64,000 nt of DNA from contig NC_045144.1 in the NCBI RefSeq assembly GCF_008831285.2, positions 21,715,716 through 21,779,715 on the forward strand. The letters are read 5' to 3'. The notes beneath the pieces are model-generated. The model had not been told where the DNA came from. It made no database searches and saw only the letters and a program-made list of their open reading frames with translations. Positions 23,080-36,103 of the stretch are shown here, piece by piece (position 1 is the first letter of the stretch; each line of letters opens with the position of its first letter). Made by a program: the position numbers and the translations under genes. The stretch is from Nymphaea colorata (taxonomy: Eukaryota; Streptophyta; Magnoliopsida; Nymphaeales; Nymphaeaceae).

Positions 23080-26000
23080 GTATGTCTCACTGATCTCTGT
23101 TCTTCCTTCACTTCTCTTTCCTTCCAAAACCATCAGCCCACCAAGAGTAGATCATGTCACCCTGTGCGTATGCTCTTGATGTCGACCAGGCAACGACACC
23201 GCAAGTTGCTCGATGTAGAGAGTATAGATTTGTGGTTGTTTCCTAGTGGTATTTGATATTTGGGGTCTTACCAGCTGATGATGAGGACATTCTGAGTCTT
23301 GTATAGGCAATATAAATGTAAGCAAAACAATCACGTTTATCCAGCAGGCTACACCGGTAGAGACCACCAAAACTCACGCCAGTCACTGGCACGATTTGCA
23401 GGGCAATAAAATCATGAGCACCATTTCTTTGTTTCGTGTTTTGAAGGGTGCTACACTACATAGCACTATTGTTGGGTACTTCTCTGGCACTACACTAGTC
23501 AAATCGCCATCGAAAGAAGTATCGGCGCCCGGAGCCCTAAGCTAGCGCTTACTTCATTTGTCCTGGTGAGGTAATTGCAATGAAATAGCGGCTAGCCAGA
23601 AATTCTTTTCTGGGGTCATTAATACACTATAAGTCAATTTCAAAACTCTTCAACAAATTTTAAATCCATCAAACTAAGTAGAAGAATATTGAGGGCGCAC
23701 CATTAATTAGACAAGTATGGGTTCATGTACAGAACCACTCACACAAGTCCAACCATTAGAACAATATGAACTCTTTAGAGGGTGTTTGACAACAAGAACA
23801 TTTTGTTATTGTCTGATGAAACTGCGTCAAAAAATGAGGCACATTCATGGAACACCATTACAACTGTTCCATGATCTGCTCTAGAACTTGGATTTAAATT
23901 TGAATCTTGGTCAAAATTTAGATTTTGGATTTAAATCTTGCATTTGGACTCAGATATGAGCCTAGTAATCCGTTTGGATCGAGTGGTCGTGAATCAGACT
24001 TGGGAATAGATATAAAAGTCTGTCTTGGGTCTAGGGTTGAGATTTGAATTTGAGTACCAGTTTAGAAGTCCGTTTTGAGCTGAGCTTAGGGTTGGGGTCC
24101 CATGGGTGAAATAACAGATGAGGTTTCATGGTCTGCACTGAAGCACGAAGGTGGGACCTGAGGCATGGAACTAGAGTCGGATACATGACAGGTCTGGTTT
24201 TGCTTATCCTCTGCTGGAGGAGCATGCACCCAGGGGTGGATTTCCTGGTTGTTGTTGTTGTTGTTATCAAGAACCAGTATTTACGTCTTTCATGTGCAAT
24301 GAAATAAATATGCTTTATGTTTAATTATATTTTCAATTTAATCTGAATGATCAAATGATCTCTTTGAAATCGATGGTTCAGTTGATTCCAAATAAGTCAA
24401 ATATTGAGATACTGGAAAGCAAGTGCCCCAATATACTTGAAATGACTATTCTACTCTTATTGAAAAATAAATTCATGGAAAAGCAGAAATTTCAGGAACC
24501 ACATTTTCAAAGTCGAGTTGACACCGCATTTATAAGAGGTAAAATTCAACAGTATAAATTATGTTCTTTCATAGGTTTATGATAAGGCATTTCATCACCA
24601 AAGCTCACAAAAAGTGACGGTAAGAAATAAAAGTAGTAAAATTATAACCCATCTTCTGAAAATTTATGTAATAAGGTGGGTTGATTTAAAAAATATTAGT
24701 AAAAGGGTGTAAATACCCCATATGTGTGATACTCTTCATTTTTCATTGTTTTCTCTGTCTCTTCTCACGACTTCTTTTCGAGATTTCCACGGCCCTTTTC
24801 AGATATTCAGCCTCAATGGCAGAGTTAAAAGTTTTGGGGGAGGGACACTACTAAGATTCTCATACCTTAAGGACCACTAAACGAAGAATTAACGACTTCC
24901 ACATGAAAATAAGGAATGATTGTGTAAAATTGTGCGGCTGGTGTAGGCAACTACCCTTGCCAGGCAATATATAGCTCCCCAAGGGTCCAACCTCTAGCAC
25001 CATTCCAACCACCGGCTGACCCCAAAAACAAAACACTTATAACCTGGAGATAATCTTGCAATCGAGTTACCAATACGAAGTGTAACTCCATTTTGGCTAA
25101 AGCCCTAGCAGAAAGAACATGCTAGACTGGTAGCCTAACAGCCTACTCACATCTCATGTGAAATGGATACATTGGACGATATAAGGATGGACAGGACATA
25201 ACACATTCTATTGTTGCTGTTCAGCAAAACTGCTTCAAAATTTGCGGTAAATTCATGAAACCATGGAATACTATGTTTTATGAATCTACCCCAAATTTTA
25301 GAACAGAATCCCCAATGGGTGCCAAACAGCCCCAATGGGCCTGACCTCAGTACCATTGAATGGGATAGGCAACGGTATCCCTTTGGTTAGCTCCTTTTCA
25401 CATGTATCATCTCCCATTTTTTATGGAGATCTAAATTTTTTTGGGGTACATTTATCTCCTTTTTTGTTGAATAAAGAGGGGGTTCTTCCCCCAGCAGCCT
25501 TTTAGCAGGATACCGTATAAAACTGAAAAAGCATATGTTTCTCACTCTCGTTTAAAACCTAACCTGATTTTTCTTTCTAAAACCAAATTTAATTTTCCAC
25601 TCAACGGATTTGGTGGGTGTGTAGAGAGAGAGAGAGAGAGAAAAGACCATCGGAGGAAGAAGGGGAGAAGAAAAAAAGAAGAAGAAGAAGAAGATAACAA
25701 CCCTTGTGGTGGTAGGAGGGTCACGGTGAAAGTGAAGAAAAGAATAATGCAGCAAGTTTCGTGTGCATGTAGGTGCATCAAGAGGAAGAAAAGGAGAGAA
25801 GGAAGAAAGAAGAATAAATAGAGAAGAAAGGTAGGTGCCTTTTGGAGCCATCTTTTCTTAGCTGCTCTTATTTGATTTTGTCTCTTGTTGTTATTGGGTC
25901 ATATATCTGTTCATCAAAGTAGTATTGAATGTGTTGTTTTTGGTTTGGAAGAGAATGGGATTTATTTCTTGTACTGCATGCGAAAGTGACGATTTGCTTG

Positions 26001-26400
26001 CATCTGGCAAGACTAGTGGTTGCATACATTGGGCAAGTTTTACATGAATCGAGCAAGGTTTCCACGCATCATGCAAAATTGCAAATGCCTCTATCAATAG
26101 TTTTGCATGTTTCTCAATAACTTCACATTGTAAGGTATATATGTGATTCTATATCTTTTACAGCTTGAGGTGTTCTTTTATCTACTTGCTTTCTTGCACT
26201 ATAAATTGGTGCAATATATAAGAAAGTGTAAACCTTGATTAACAAACTGTGGTACTTCTTGCTCACAACAACAACATACGTGTCGACACCTTTGATAATT
26301 GACACGACAGTAGAAATAAGTTAATGGTTTCAAGGTTCTTATTCAAGTAGATATTTTATTGAGATGACTAAATTTAAAAAACATGCACGGGTGGGGTTTA
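23080..26400. other. intergenic, no gene recognised
   Basis: Non-coding as far as I can see. GA-rich purine tracts lie at 25621-25643 and 25670-25695. Unit 1 carries about 50 bp at 23496-23548 and about 105 bp at 25119-25225 that unit 2 lacks. Short stretches such as GGGTGTTTGACAAC (about 23779) and GCCAAACAGCCCC (about 25322) look like hAT-type ends but have no confirmed partner or target duplication. Confidence 0.4.
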
Positions 26401-26404
26401 TACC

Positions 26405-27100
26405 TCAAGCCAGCTCTGTAATATAGAAAATGATCTTTCTAGCTGATGAAAACGATTTTCTATCCAATAAATTGCAAGTGGCATTGTGGAACGTTGGTGA
26501 CATCCCAGTCTCCTGCTTATTTTGGTGTCATTTCATTTGCTACAAATCTTCTTGGATTTGGAACCCATGGCCTTTTCTGTAATACTAGGAGATACAATTT
26601 GTACGGCGAAGGGATACAATTAATGGCATTTTCTCACATGGAGTGGCGATTCGGCATTTAGTAGACAATGATTTTTCTTCAACTAATTTGACTAAATTTA
26701 AACCACTAGCTTTTTATCTCTTAGGTCTAATAAGATTGGATGAGGTAAACCTAATGCCAGATAATATAGAAAGTGATATTTCTAACTGATATATGCATAT
26801 CATATTCTATTCATTAAATTGCAAGCAACAAGGAAATTGACATCTTAGTCTTTGGCTTTTGGTATCATTGGCTTCAAGTCCTCTTGGATTCCGACCTCAT
26901 GGCTTCTTTGACCTGGTAGAACATGACTTCTTTTACATGAAATACATATAATTTCAAATGGTCTTTTCGCACAAAGAATGAAGTGCACCATTGAAAACAA
27001 CATTATGAGTGGACCAAAAAATTTGTCCCCAATAGTGTATGTCGTATTTTCCGTTTTAGATTAAAAAAGACATAATGGTCTATACATTATTTTTCAAGCA
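26405..27100 (+). repeat. dispersed dimeric repeat, copy 2
   Basis: Same dimer as at 20468, about 75-80% identical by eye, with monomers starting near 26463 and 26815 (AAATTGCAAG). Landmarks include GGAGATACAATTT, CACTAGCTTTTTAT and TCTAATAAGATTGGA. Confidence 0.75.
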
Positions 27101-27645
27101 CCGATATGATCATGATGGACTGTTGAGAGGAAAATGAAGAGAAAAAAGTCTGAACCAAATGAAAATATCTGTTGAACCTTTCATTACAATGGATGAGATG
27201 GTTCTCGAGAATGAGCTGAGTGACTCTATATAGCCAGAACACTGATCAATTTTCCTGTCTCTGTATATATATATAATTTGGTATATCTCAAATCACATAA
27301 GACAAAACCAAATCTCTTAAATTCTTATAAGAAAATAGTTTAAACGAACATGCAATATGACATAGTTAAAGTTGTTTGTAAGGAAATCACTGATTTTTAT
27401 ACGATTTGAAATCAGTCGAGAAGTTCATTTTTTTATAGCAATAGAAACATGTTAAACTGAAAACCGATTTAGTGTATGATTCTCATCAAGACAGTCCTAA
27501 GATGATATTTATACAATTGGATTATACAAAAAAAAATGCTTGAACAATAGATTTTGAGTGGTCTGGTTTTGTTCCTGGCCTAGCTGTTTGAGATCTACCA
27601 ACATACCCACACACACACACACACGCACATACACACACACACACA

Positions 27646-27695
<50 letters not shown>

Positions 27696-28433
27696 GGTAA
27701 ATACCAAACTACTTAAGGAAAGGGACAAAACCTAGATCCCTCAAATTTTTGTTAGAAAGTATTTTAAACAACATGTGAACCACTTAGTATATTTATATAC
27801 ACTAACTTAATATAAATTGTGTTTAAGCTCCAGTTATCCTTATAAAAAATTAATTTTTCTACAATTAAATTTTTGATGTATGAAAGCCATTCATTTTTTA
27901 TTATAAACAACATTATTAAAGTAAAAAAAAATGACTAACTTAATATATGGCTGTCATATATCTAAAAGGTTATATTAAAACAATTGTTTTCACAATTAAT
28001 TTTAGGGAGTTTTTGTCTTTTACGTAAGTGGTCTGCCATTTACGCCCCCGCCCCCCCCTGCCCCAACACACACCCACCCACCCGCACAAACACACACACA
28101 CACACACAATAAATATAAATATAAATAAATAACGTAGTATTTACTTGAACCAGCAGCATCCCCAGATAGAATCTATTTTGCCTTCAGGTCGTGCAGTTTC
28201 ACTCTTCTTTTTTTCCTTTTACAAAAAACTTGTCTTGCTTTGCAACCTTTGTAGGACTGGTTAACTGACAAAGCTCTTCATGTATACCTGTGCTGCTTCT
28301 TCAACCTATAGGCATTCAAGATGACCTCCTAAGCTAAAGGCCAATATGTAAGTTTTTATGAAATAAACTGTACTGTGTCAACTATATAAATATATATAAA
28401 TATATATAAATATATATATAAATAAATAAATAT

Positions 28434-28467
<34 letters not shown>

Positions 28468-29174
28468 AAATAAACTCTACTGAAACAATACTAGTTCAAA
28501 TTAGATAACAGCCAAAGATATCAGACCTCAGTTCACATCTATGTAGGTTCAGTTCCGTTCAAGAAGAATTAATCTGATTAAGTTTTCAGTTCATGCATAT
28601 GTGCCTTAATAAGAACCAAAACAACTAGTAGCATAGGAGTTCTGGCACCGTGATTTAGATGATCAAATATATATTAAGTCATCTTCACGCATATGCAAGG
28701 TGGTACACCTTTACTTATTTACTCCAACATGAATTATAAATTTTCATCCGGCTCTCATTGAAGGATTAGTGAAGCTCTGGAAGAGATCAAACCCGAAATT
28801 CGCATTGAGTTTTTTGTATGGATCCTCCAAAAAAGACAAATTTCACTTGCAAATAATTGCAGAAAATCTCATGAAAATTTCGATTTTTTTTTTTGTTGGT
28901 TTCTTTCTCTATCGAAATGGGCCAGGGCATGTACTGTAACAGATAACCTCTAAATAACAATCACTTGATTTTGATGTCGACTGTCGTGAATTGAATTGAT
29001 CAGTCAGGATCTTGACTTGGTCTTGGGGCAGAAGAAAAAGACATGTACGTATTACGGCCCTAAGATAGGAGCCTTGCATTCATTTGTGGGGCAATTTTGA
29101 TGTACACAAAACAGTTAGACATATGTACTAATGTTAGAAAGTTCTTCAAAGAAAATGCAAAATTGAGAATAGGT
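27101..29174. other. intergenic to the right end of unit 1, microsatellite-rich
   Basis: Holds a (CA)n tract (27606-27692), a CA-rich patch at 28050-28107 and an A/T microsatellite (28385-28464). No gene recognised. The strand-specific Cys-Val runs in translation come from the CA repeat. Confidence 0.5.
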
Positions 29175-29175
29175 T

Positions 29176-29289
29176 GAAAAAAATCACCTCCCAATTCAAT
29201 TTTGATAACGCAGTGTACAAGCAGCACCAATGCATCAAGAAAGAAAAAAGAAATTCCTACTTGTTATATATATATATATATACTTGTTT

Positions 29290-29323
<34 letters not shown>

Positions 29324-30075
29324 TATATAGGTTGGTAGGTGACTCTTATTATAATTATTGACCCAACATTGTTTTCTTCTTTCAACTCTCTATCCCTCTC
29401 TCGCGCGCTCATTTTCTCATTGTTATTTGCATACTTCTAACAAGTCATTATCTTTCGGCACCTCTTCATTGTCCTTGTTATCTTTTAACACATCTTCATC
29501 CATCATCTCCTCATCCACTTGCATAAATAAACAATATACCCTCTTCAACCATTTATATTCTAATTCATAATTTATGTTTGTCATTTCAAAGAAATTTAGC
29601 TTCCATGCCGGATAGATCCTATGGAGCTGCAACTTGGTTCCATAGTTTACTACCTATGTATAATAAAATGTTATTGTGATGAAATGAGTAACAATTGGGC
29701 CGAGAAACCCACAGCTGCAGGCTCGTGATCTTTTAGCTAACTTTTCTCCTCCCAAATAATTTATGCTCAGCCACCACAAGAATGGACTCGCTCTCCCCAC
29801 TTGCAGGCGGCTACCCTTGGCCACTCCCGCCAATTGAATAAAGGCCTCCTACCTTTCTTTATAAATCCATGCATGGTGGGAAGTTGAGAAACTTCATAGC
29901 ATCATTCCACAGACATATATATCACAACTCTATAAATGCATGCATGTAGAGCTTTCATGGCCCACATGACCATGGAAATTTTAGTCCCCAGCAATTGGTT
30001 ATCTGCATATATTTCCTTGCTACTCACAAGTACTTCAAGATGATTAAGGTTATTATCAAATATTGAGGAGAGATA

Positions 30076-30134
<59 letters not shown>

Positions 30135-30759
30135 AAAGAAAGTTGGTAACTACCAGGCCACTTACATAAAAGACAAAGGTCAACCGTAAGCATGCTCACT
30201 TTGAGGACAACTTCTGTCAGTACTGATGGATGGGCAAAACCATTCGTTTAACCAACGCAATATACATACCAAAATGTTCGTGAGTAGCTGTGTATACTGA
30301 AAAACTAATGAAATACATTATCAAGCACGCCCATTAGTATAAATTGACTCATACTGGTGGCTTAGACTAATAGTCAGTGGAACCTTCAGACTAACCATCA
30401 GCGGAGCCTTCAGTGACATCATGTACACTGACGGATTGACATTACCTTCAGAATAAGTATTACTCACGGTCTTTAGCTTTTTAGACATGATAGCCATTTT
30501 TGTTGTGATAGATTGATAGAAACATAACATTTAGTTACTGTTGCCGAGTGGCCCCCTCAATGGCCTCTTGCCACAAATTGAAGCCTGAAAGAAGAGATAA
30601 GATATAAAAATCAAGAGCAAAAGCCAAATTAGCTAAGAAATGATGACAGGAGGAAATTTTTTGTGCATGCCACCAAGCCAACTTGTGGGGGAGTTTGGTG
30701 TGGCTGACATCAACAATTGCTCGCACCAACCTAAACAAATTGTCTAATTATGTATTGAT
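29176..30759. repeat. tandem duplication, unit 2, left arm
   Basis: Matches 12184-13930 of unit 1 at about 95-96% identity by eye, with large differences in the microsatellites. It ends at TTGAT (30755-30759), the target duplication of the copia insertion that interrupts unit 2. Confidence 0.9.
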
Positions 30760-31355
30760 TGTTGGGTTGGGTCCAGCCTCAAGAGAGGACCCGACCCGAT
30801 CCAACCCGTCACTTAAGTGACGGGCGAAAGGAAAGGGAGGGCACTCGATGGTGCCCCCAGTCTCTCTTACGTCTCTCTCTCTTTATGTTTTCTTTTTAGG
30901 AAAAAGAAAGGGGAAAAACAAAGTGGAAGAGGAAGGCAAGGAAGAGAAGGCTGCGAGCACTTGGCTTGAGCAAGTTTTGATATCGAGGAGGAAGCCAGAC
31001 GCATCTCCTCCCAATCCACGATTTCTTCATTTTATTAGTGATATTCTCTTTGTTTATCTCATATTGTTTTGATGAGATATTATTGTTTGAGGGTTGACTT
31101 TGTGTAGCCCATCGTGGGATAACTTTTATCATTAATTATAGTGGATTGTTTTTGGGACGTAGTACCCTGTAGTTTTTTACCCTCATTGTTTTGAGGGGTT
31201 TTTTCACGTAAAAATTTCTCGTGCAGTTTGTGATTGTGATTAGTTTGGTTGGAGTGTTTGGTCATTAATTCGTTGCTTATTGCATGATCTATTGGGCTAT
31301 AGTTTGTTGTTGAATTATTTTAGTAGATTCGTGTCCAATCCATTTTATCCCAACA
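30760..31355 (+). repeat. copia 5' LTR
   Basis: 596 bp, starting TGTTGGGTTGGGTCC and ending ATCCCAACA. The first 150 bp are the most diverged from the 3' LTR. Confidence 0.9.
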
Positions 31356-31374
31356 AAGTGGTATTAGAGTCAAC

Positions 31375-32106
31375 ATGGTGGATAACAAAATTGATTTTGG
31401 TACTAGTCATATGATTAGCCTAAATGAGACTAATTATAGTCTATGGAAAAATAAAATAAAAGATCTCTTATATGTGAAGGCTATGCACCTCCTAATTTTT
31501 TCCAAAGAATAGCCCAATTCCAAGTCTGATGAGGAATGAGAATTTGAACATGAACATGTTTGTGGTTTCATTCGACAATTTGTGGATGAAAATGTTTACA
31601 ACCATATCCAAGATGAAAATCATGCATGTAGTTTGTGGGTAAAATTAGAAAATCTTTATGCCTCCAAGACAGGATGTAGTAAATTATTTCTTCTGAAAAG
31701 ATTGATGAATTTGAGATTCAGGGAGGGCAGTTCAATGTCAGATTTTCTAAATGTTTTTCAGGGGATCACCAGTCAGTTATCCAGTATGGGAGTTCAATTT
31801 GAAAATGAGATTTTGGGATTATTATTGCTTGCTACTTTGCCTGATTCGTGGGAGACATTTAGAGTCTCGCTTACTAATTCTGCAGCTAATGTGGTTGTTT
31901 CTTTAGAGACTATTAAGTCAGGTATTCTCAATGAGGAGATGAGAAAAAAATCTCAGGTCTGCTCTTCTCAGACAAAGGTTCTTTTCACAAAGAACAGGAG
32001 GAGGAGTAAATTCAAAAGTGATAGGGCAGAGATAAAAACAAAAGCAAGTCTAGATCCAGATATAAGAATTTGGAATGCCATCACTGTGGAAAGAAAGGAC
32101 ACATAA
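31375..32106 (+). pseudogene. copia gag
   Basis: The frame opens with ATG at 31375 shortly after the primer binding site, and early residues include [10 protein letters not shown], typical of copia gag N-termini. In-frame stops occur at 31510-31512 (TAG) and 31537-31539 (TGA). From 31582 the frame is open and carries the central gag domain (HACSLWVKLENLY and later LLATLPDSWETF). A frameshift near 32070 separates it from the zinc knuckle, which continues in another frame. Confidence 0.85.
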
Positions 32107-32802
32107 TGAAGTACTGCTTCCAGCTGAAGAAGGAGAATAAAATTAGGGAGAAACAGGAGAAGAAAAATGACCGAGATGACAATGTCGCAGCTGCTGCACA
32201 ACATGAAATGTTTATTGTTTGTGATGCTAACATGGTTAATGTTGCTAGAGACGATACTTGTTGGCTTGTTGATAGTGGTTCAGCTCTTCATGTTACTTCC
32301 CATAAGGATTTTTTCTCTTCATATATTTCTGGTGATTTTGGTACTTTGAGAATGGGTAATGGTTCTTTGTCTAATGTTGTAGGCAAAGACGACGTCATTT
32401 TGAAGAATGCGAATGGAGCTCTATTGAAGCTGACAGATGTGAGGCATGCACCTGACATGCATCTGAACCTTATCTCTGCAGGAAGGCTCGATGAAGAAGG
32501 GTATCACAACACTTTTGGTGATGGCCAGTAGAAGTTTACCAGAGGTTACTTGATTATTGCCCGAGGCAAGAAATACAACAATAATCTTTATATTATACAA
32601 GCATCGATTTCTAAAGAGATGGTGCATGTGACACAAGATGAGAAATCTATTGAGTTGTAGTACAGGAGGCTGGGACATATAAGTGACAAGGGATTGCAAT
32701 TCTTGATCAAGAAGAATCTTCTACCAGATGTAAAGAAGGATAAACTTGATAAATGCAGCCATTGTTTTGTAGGGAAGCAAACGCAGGTCTCTTTCAAGAG
32801 TT
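32036..32802 (+). pseudogene. copia zinc knuckle, protease and pre-integrase region, first copy
   Basis: The frame from 32070 contains an intact zinc knuckle (CHHCGKKGHIMKYC, C-x2-C-x4-H-x4-C) and then the aspartic protease active site WLVDSGSALHVT. The region ends in a pre-integrase segment with YRRLGHISDKG and CSHCFVGKQ. Stops interrupt it at 32529-32531 and about 32658. The whole 767-bp stretch is duplicated immediately downstream at an offset of 810 bp. Confidence 0.85.
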
Positions 32803-32845
32803 ATAAGATCCAGATATAAGTCCAGATCCAGATATAAGAATTTCT

Positions 32846-33612
32846 AAAAACAAAAGCAAGTCCAGATCCAGATATAAGAATTTGGATGCCACCACTGTGG
32901 AAAAAAAAGGCACATAAAGAAGTATTTCTTCCAGCTGAAGAAGGAGAATAAAATTAGGGAGAAACAAGAGAAGAAAAATGACCGAGATGATGACGTCGCA
33001 ATTGCTGCACAGCATGAAATGTTCATGGTTTGCGATGCTGACATGGTTAATGTTGCCAGAGATGATACTTGTTGGCTTGTTGATAGTGGTTCAGCTCTTC
33101 ATGTTACTTTCCATAAGAATTTTTTTTTTCATATATTTCTGGTAATTTTGGCACTTTGAGAATGAGTAATGGTTCTTTGTCTTAAGTTGTAGGCAGAGAC
33201 GACGTCATTCTGAAGAATGCGAATGGAGCCTTATTGAAGCTGACAGACATGAGGCATGCACCTGACATGCATCTGAACCTTATCTCTGCAGGAAGGCTCG
33301 ATGAAGAAGGGTATCACAACACTTTTGGTGATGGCCAGTAGAAGTTTACCAGAGGTTACTTGATTATTGCCCGAGGCAAGAAATACAACAATAATCTTTA
33401 TATTATACAAGCATCGATTTCTAAAGAGATGGTGCATGTGACACAAGATGAGAAATCTATTGAGTTGTAGTACAGGAGGCTGGGACATATAAGTGACAAG
33501 GGATTGCAATTCTTGATCAAGAAGAATCTTCTACCAGATGTAAAGAAGGATAAACTTGATAAATGCAGCCATTGTTTTGTAGGGAAGCAAACGCAGGTCT
33601 CTTTCAAGAGTT
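32846..33612 (+). pseudogene. copia zinc knuckle, protease and pre-integrase region, duplicated copy
   Basis: Second copy of 32036-32802. In its 5' half it differs clearly from the first: the last zinc-knuckle cysteine has become Phe, and there is a homopolymer change near 33120. From about 33270 the two are almost identical. The junction (32803-32845) has extra copies of AGATCCAGATATAAG, suggesting slippage or recombination there. Confidence 0.85.
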
Positions 33613-34110
33613 ATCCACCCTCCAGAAAGTTAGAAGCACTTGAGTTGGTTCATAAAGATGTATGCGGTCCTATGAAAGTAAGTTCACATGGTGGAGCACT
33701 TTATTTTGTTACGTTTATTGATGATTTTTTTAGGAAAGTTTGGTCTATTCTTTGAAGTGGAAAGACCAAGTCTTTGGTGTTTTTAAGGACTTTAATGCAC
33801 TGGTTAAAAGGCAGTTCAGAAGGCTCCACCTAAGACTCCTCGGTTGAATGGCGTGACAGAAAGAATGAACAGGACACTCATGGAGAGAGTTAGATGTCTT
33901 ATATCTGAAGCTAAATTATCTGATTCTTTTTGGTGTGAAACTTTACATACTGCTGCTCATGTGATTAACTTGTCTCCACATATTCTTTTGGATGGTGATG
34001 TTCATAACAAAGTTTCGTATGAGAAGGATGTATCCTATGAGCACTTACGTGTATTTGGATGCAAGACATTTGTGCATATACCGAAGGATGAGAGATCGAA
34101 GTTGGAATAA
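33613..34110 (+). pseudogene. copia integrase with part of the catalytic core missing
   Basis: The frame begins with the first catalytic region (LVHKDVCGPMK) and YFVTFIDDFFRKVW. The frame closes at 33753-33755 and shifts. It resumes at 33844 with NGVTERMNRTLMERVR, which contains the catalytic Glu, and FWCETLHTA. The segment that should hold the second catalytic Asp (TDNGGEY in relatives) is absent: only about 45 bp separate KDFNALVKRQ-like sequence from the resumed match. The second partial element beyond the gap has the same deletion. Confidence 0.8.
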
Positions 34111-34124
34111 AAAACAGGCAATGC

Positions 34125-36052
34125 ATGTTTTTGGGTTTTGGCAATGTTGAATTTGGTTACAGATTGTATGATCCAGTTGAGAAGAAGTTTGTCAGAAGCA
34201 GGGATGTGGAATTTGCTGAAGATCAGAATATTGTGGATATTCAGAAAGCAGTAAATGATTTTTCTCATAGCAGCTATTTGCCAGTTGATGCTATTGGGCA
34301 GATACATGATAGAGAAGGACAAGTAGACATGCCAGATATTCCTAATTTAGATGACGAAGATGACGACCAGAATTTGAAGGGTTTTTCCTCAGATGCAGAT
34401 TGGCAGCGGAGATCCATGAGGGAGCAGCGTCCCTCAACTAAATATCCCGTATGTGACTATATTTTGTTGACTGACATTGGTGAGCATGAATGCTATGAAG
34501 AAGTTATGCATGATGTGCACAAGGAAAAGTGGATGGAAAACATGAAAGATGAGATACAGTCACTTTATGACAACCACACCTTCAAGCTTGTGGAGTTGCC
34601 CCAAGCCAAGAGGGCATTGAGAAACAAATGGGTTTTTAGAGTGAAGCATGATGAAAGCTCTCTAAACCCAAGATACCAAGCTACGTTGGTTGTGAAGGGT
34701 TCAATCAGAGAAAGAGGGTTGACTTTGACGAGATATTCTCACCGGTGGTCAAGATGTCATCTATCAGAATTGTTCTCAGTTTGGCAGCCAGTGTTGACTT
34801 GGAGATCGAGCAGATTGATGTGAAGATAGCTTTTCTTCATGGTGATCTTGATGAGGAAATTTACATGATGCTGCCCGAAAGTTTTCTTGTGAAAGGTAAA
34901 GAAAACCATGTTTGCAGATTAAATAAAAGCTAGTATGGTATAAAGTAGGCACCTAGGCAATGTTACAAGAAGTTCGAGTCATTTATGGGGGAGTATGGTT
35001 ACACGAAGACTACCTCAAATCACTGTGTCTTTGTGAAGAAATTCTCAGGTGATGATTTTGTCAATTTGGTGATTTATGTAGATGACATATTTATTGTTGG
35101 CAAGAATATATCGAGAATTTTAAGCTTGAAAAAGGAGTTGAGCAAGTCTTTTGCAATGAAGGACTTGGGACCTGCTAGTCAGATTTTGGGTATGAAGATC
35201 ACACGAGATAGGAAGTCGAAGAAGCTATGGCTATCTCAGGAGAAGTATATTGAGAAGGTACTTCAAAGATTTCATATGGACAAGGCAAAGCCTGTTAACA
35301 CCTCTCTTGCAGCGCATTTCATGTTGAGCACCAAGCAGAGTCCAAGGATAGGTTCAAAAAAGAAAGATATGGAGAAGATTTCCTATGCATCAGCTATATG
35401 TAGTCTGATGTATGTTATGGTATTTACTAGACCTGATATTGTTCATTTAATTGGAGTTGTTAGTTGGCTTATCTTTAATCGAGGAAAGAAACACTGGGAA
35501 GCAATTAAATGGATTTTGAGATATCTTTGTGGGACTAACAGTTTTTCACTTTGTTTTGGGACAAAAAAATCTATTCTTGTTGGCTATACAGATTCAAACA
35601 TGGCAGGAGACATTGATGGGAGAAGATCTATATCTGGCTATTTATTGACATATGCAAGTGGTGCAGTTTCTTGGCAATCCAGACTTCAAAAATGTGTAGC
35701 ATTATCTGCCACTGAAACAGAGTTTATTGCAGCTACAGAGGCGAGCAAAGAGTTACTATGGATGCAGAGGTTCATGCATGAACTTCAGTTCAGTCAAGAC
35801 AAGTATGTGCTTTACTGTGACAGTCAGAGTGCTATTCACCTTGGAAAGAATTCTACTTTTCATGCAAGGTCAAAGCACATAAACGTGAGGTATCAATGGA
35901 TACGTGATTTTCTAGAGTCGAAGCAGTTTGTTCTTGATAAGATCCATATAAATAATAATCCTGCAGAAATGATGAAGAAGTCTCTACCTAAAGAGAAGCA
36001 TGACATATGTAGATACTTTGTTGGAATGACTGTATTTAAGGCAGTATATTAA
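34125..36052 (+). pseudogene. copia reverse transcriptase and RNase H
   Basis: The frame at 34125-34823 contains GYRLYDPVEKKFVRSRDVEF and the N-terminal RT block WMENMKDEIQSLYDN, then shifts near 34710. RT continues at 34745 with IDVKIAFLHGDLDEEIY, then stops at 34931 and again within the next few codons. From 34985 a 355-codon frame carries the RT active-site motif YVDDIFIVG, the LSQEKYIEKVL block and RNase H (YTDSNMAGD, LSATETEFIA, HARSKHINVRYQWIRD). A 47-bp deletion relative to the copy beyond the gap lies near 34289. Confidence 0.9.
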
Positions 36053-36103
36053 TTTTGTTCATTTTGCAGGTATGTTCCCTCACTTGAGGCTGGATGGGGA
36101 GTT

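Noticed and set aside
23068-23256. 62-codon frame after the exon-1 relic as a second exon
   Set aside because: It has only one cysteine and no resemblance to the CC ladder; an acceptor-like CAG at 23138 is not enough to support a gene.
23777-25335. Possible hAT element bounded by GGGTGTTTGACAAC and GCCAAACAGCCCC
   Set aside because: The ends pair poorly, no 8-bp target duplication was found, and unit 2 has indels inside, so the boundary is not supported.
32421-33509. Identical 92-codon minus-strand frames at 32421-32699 and 33231-33509
   Set aside because: They are antisense to the duplicated copia protease/pre-integrase region; their identity reflects that duplication.
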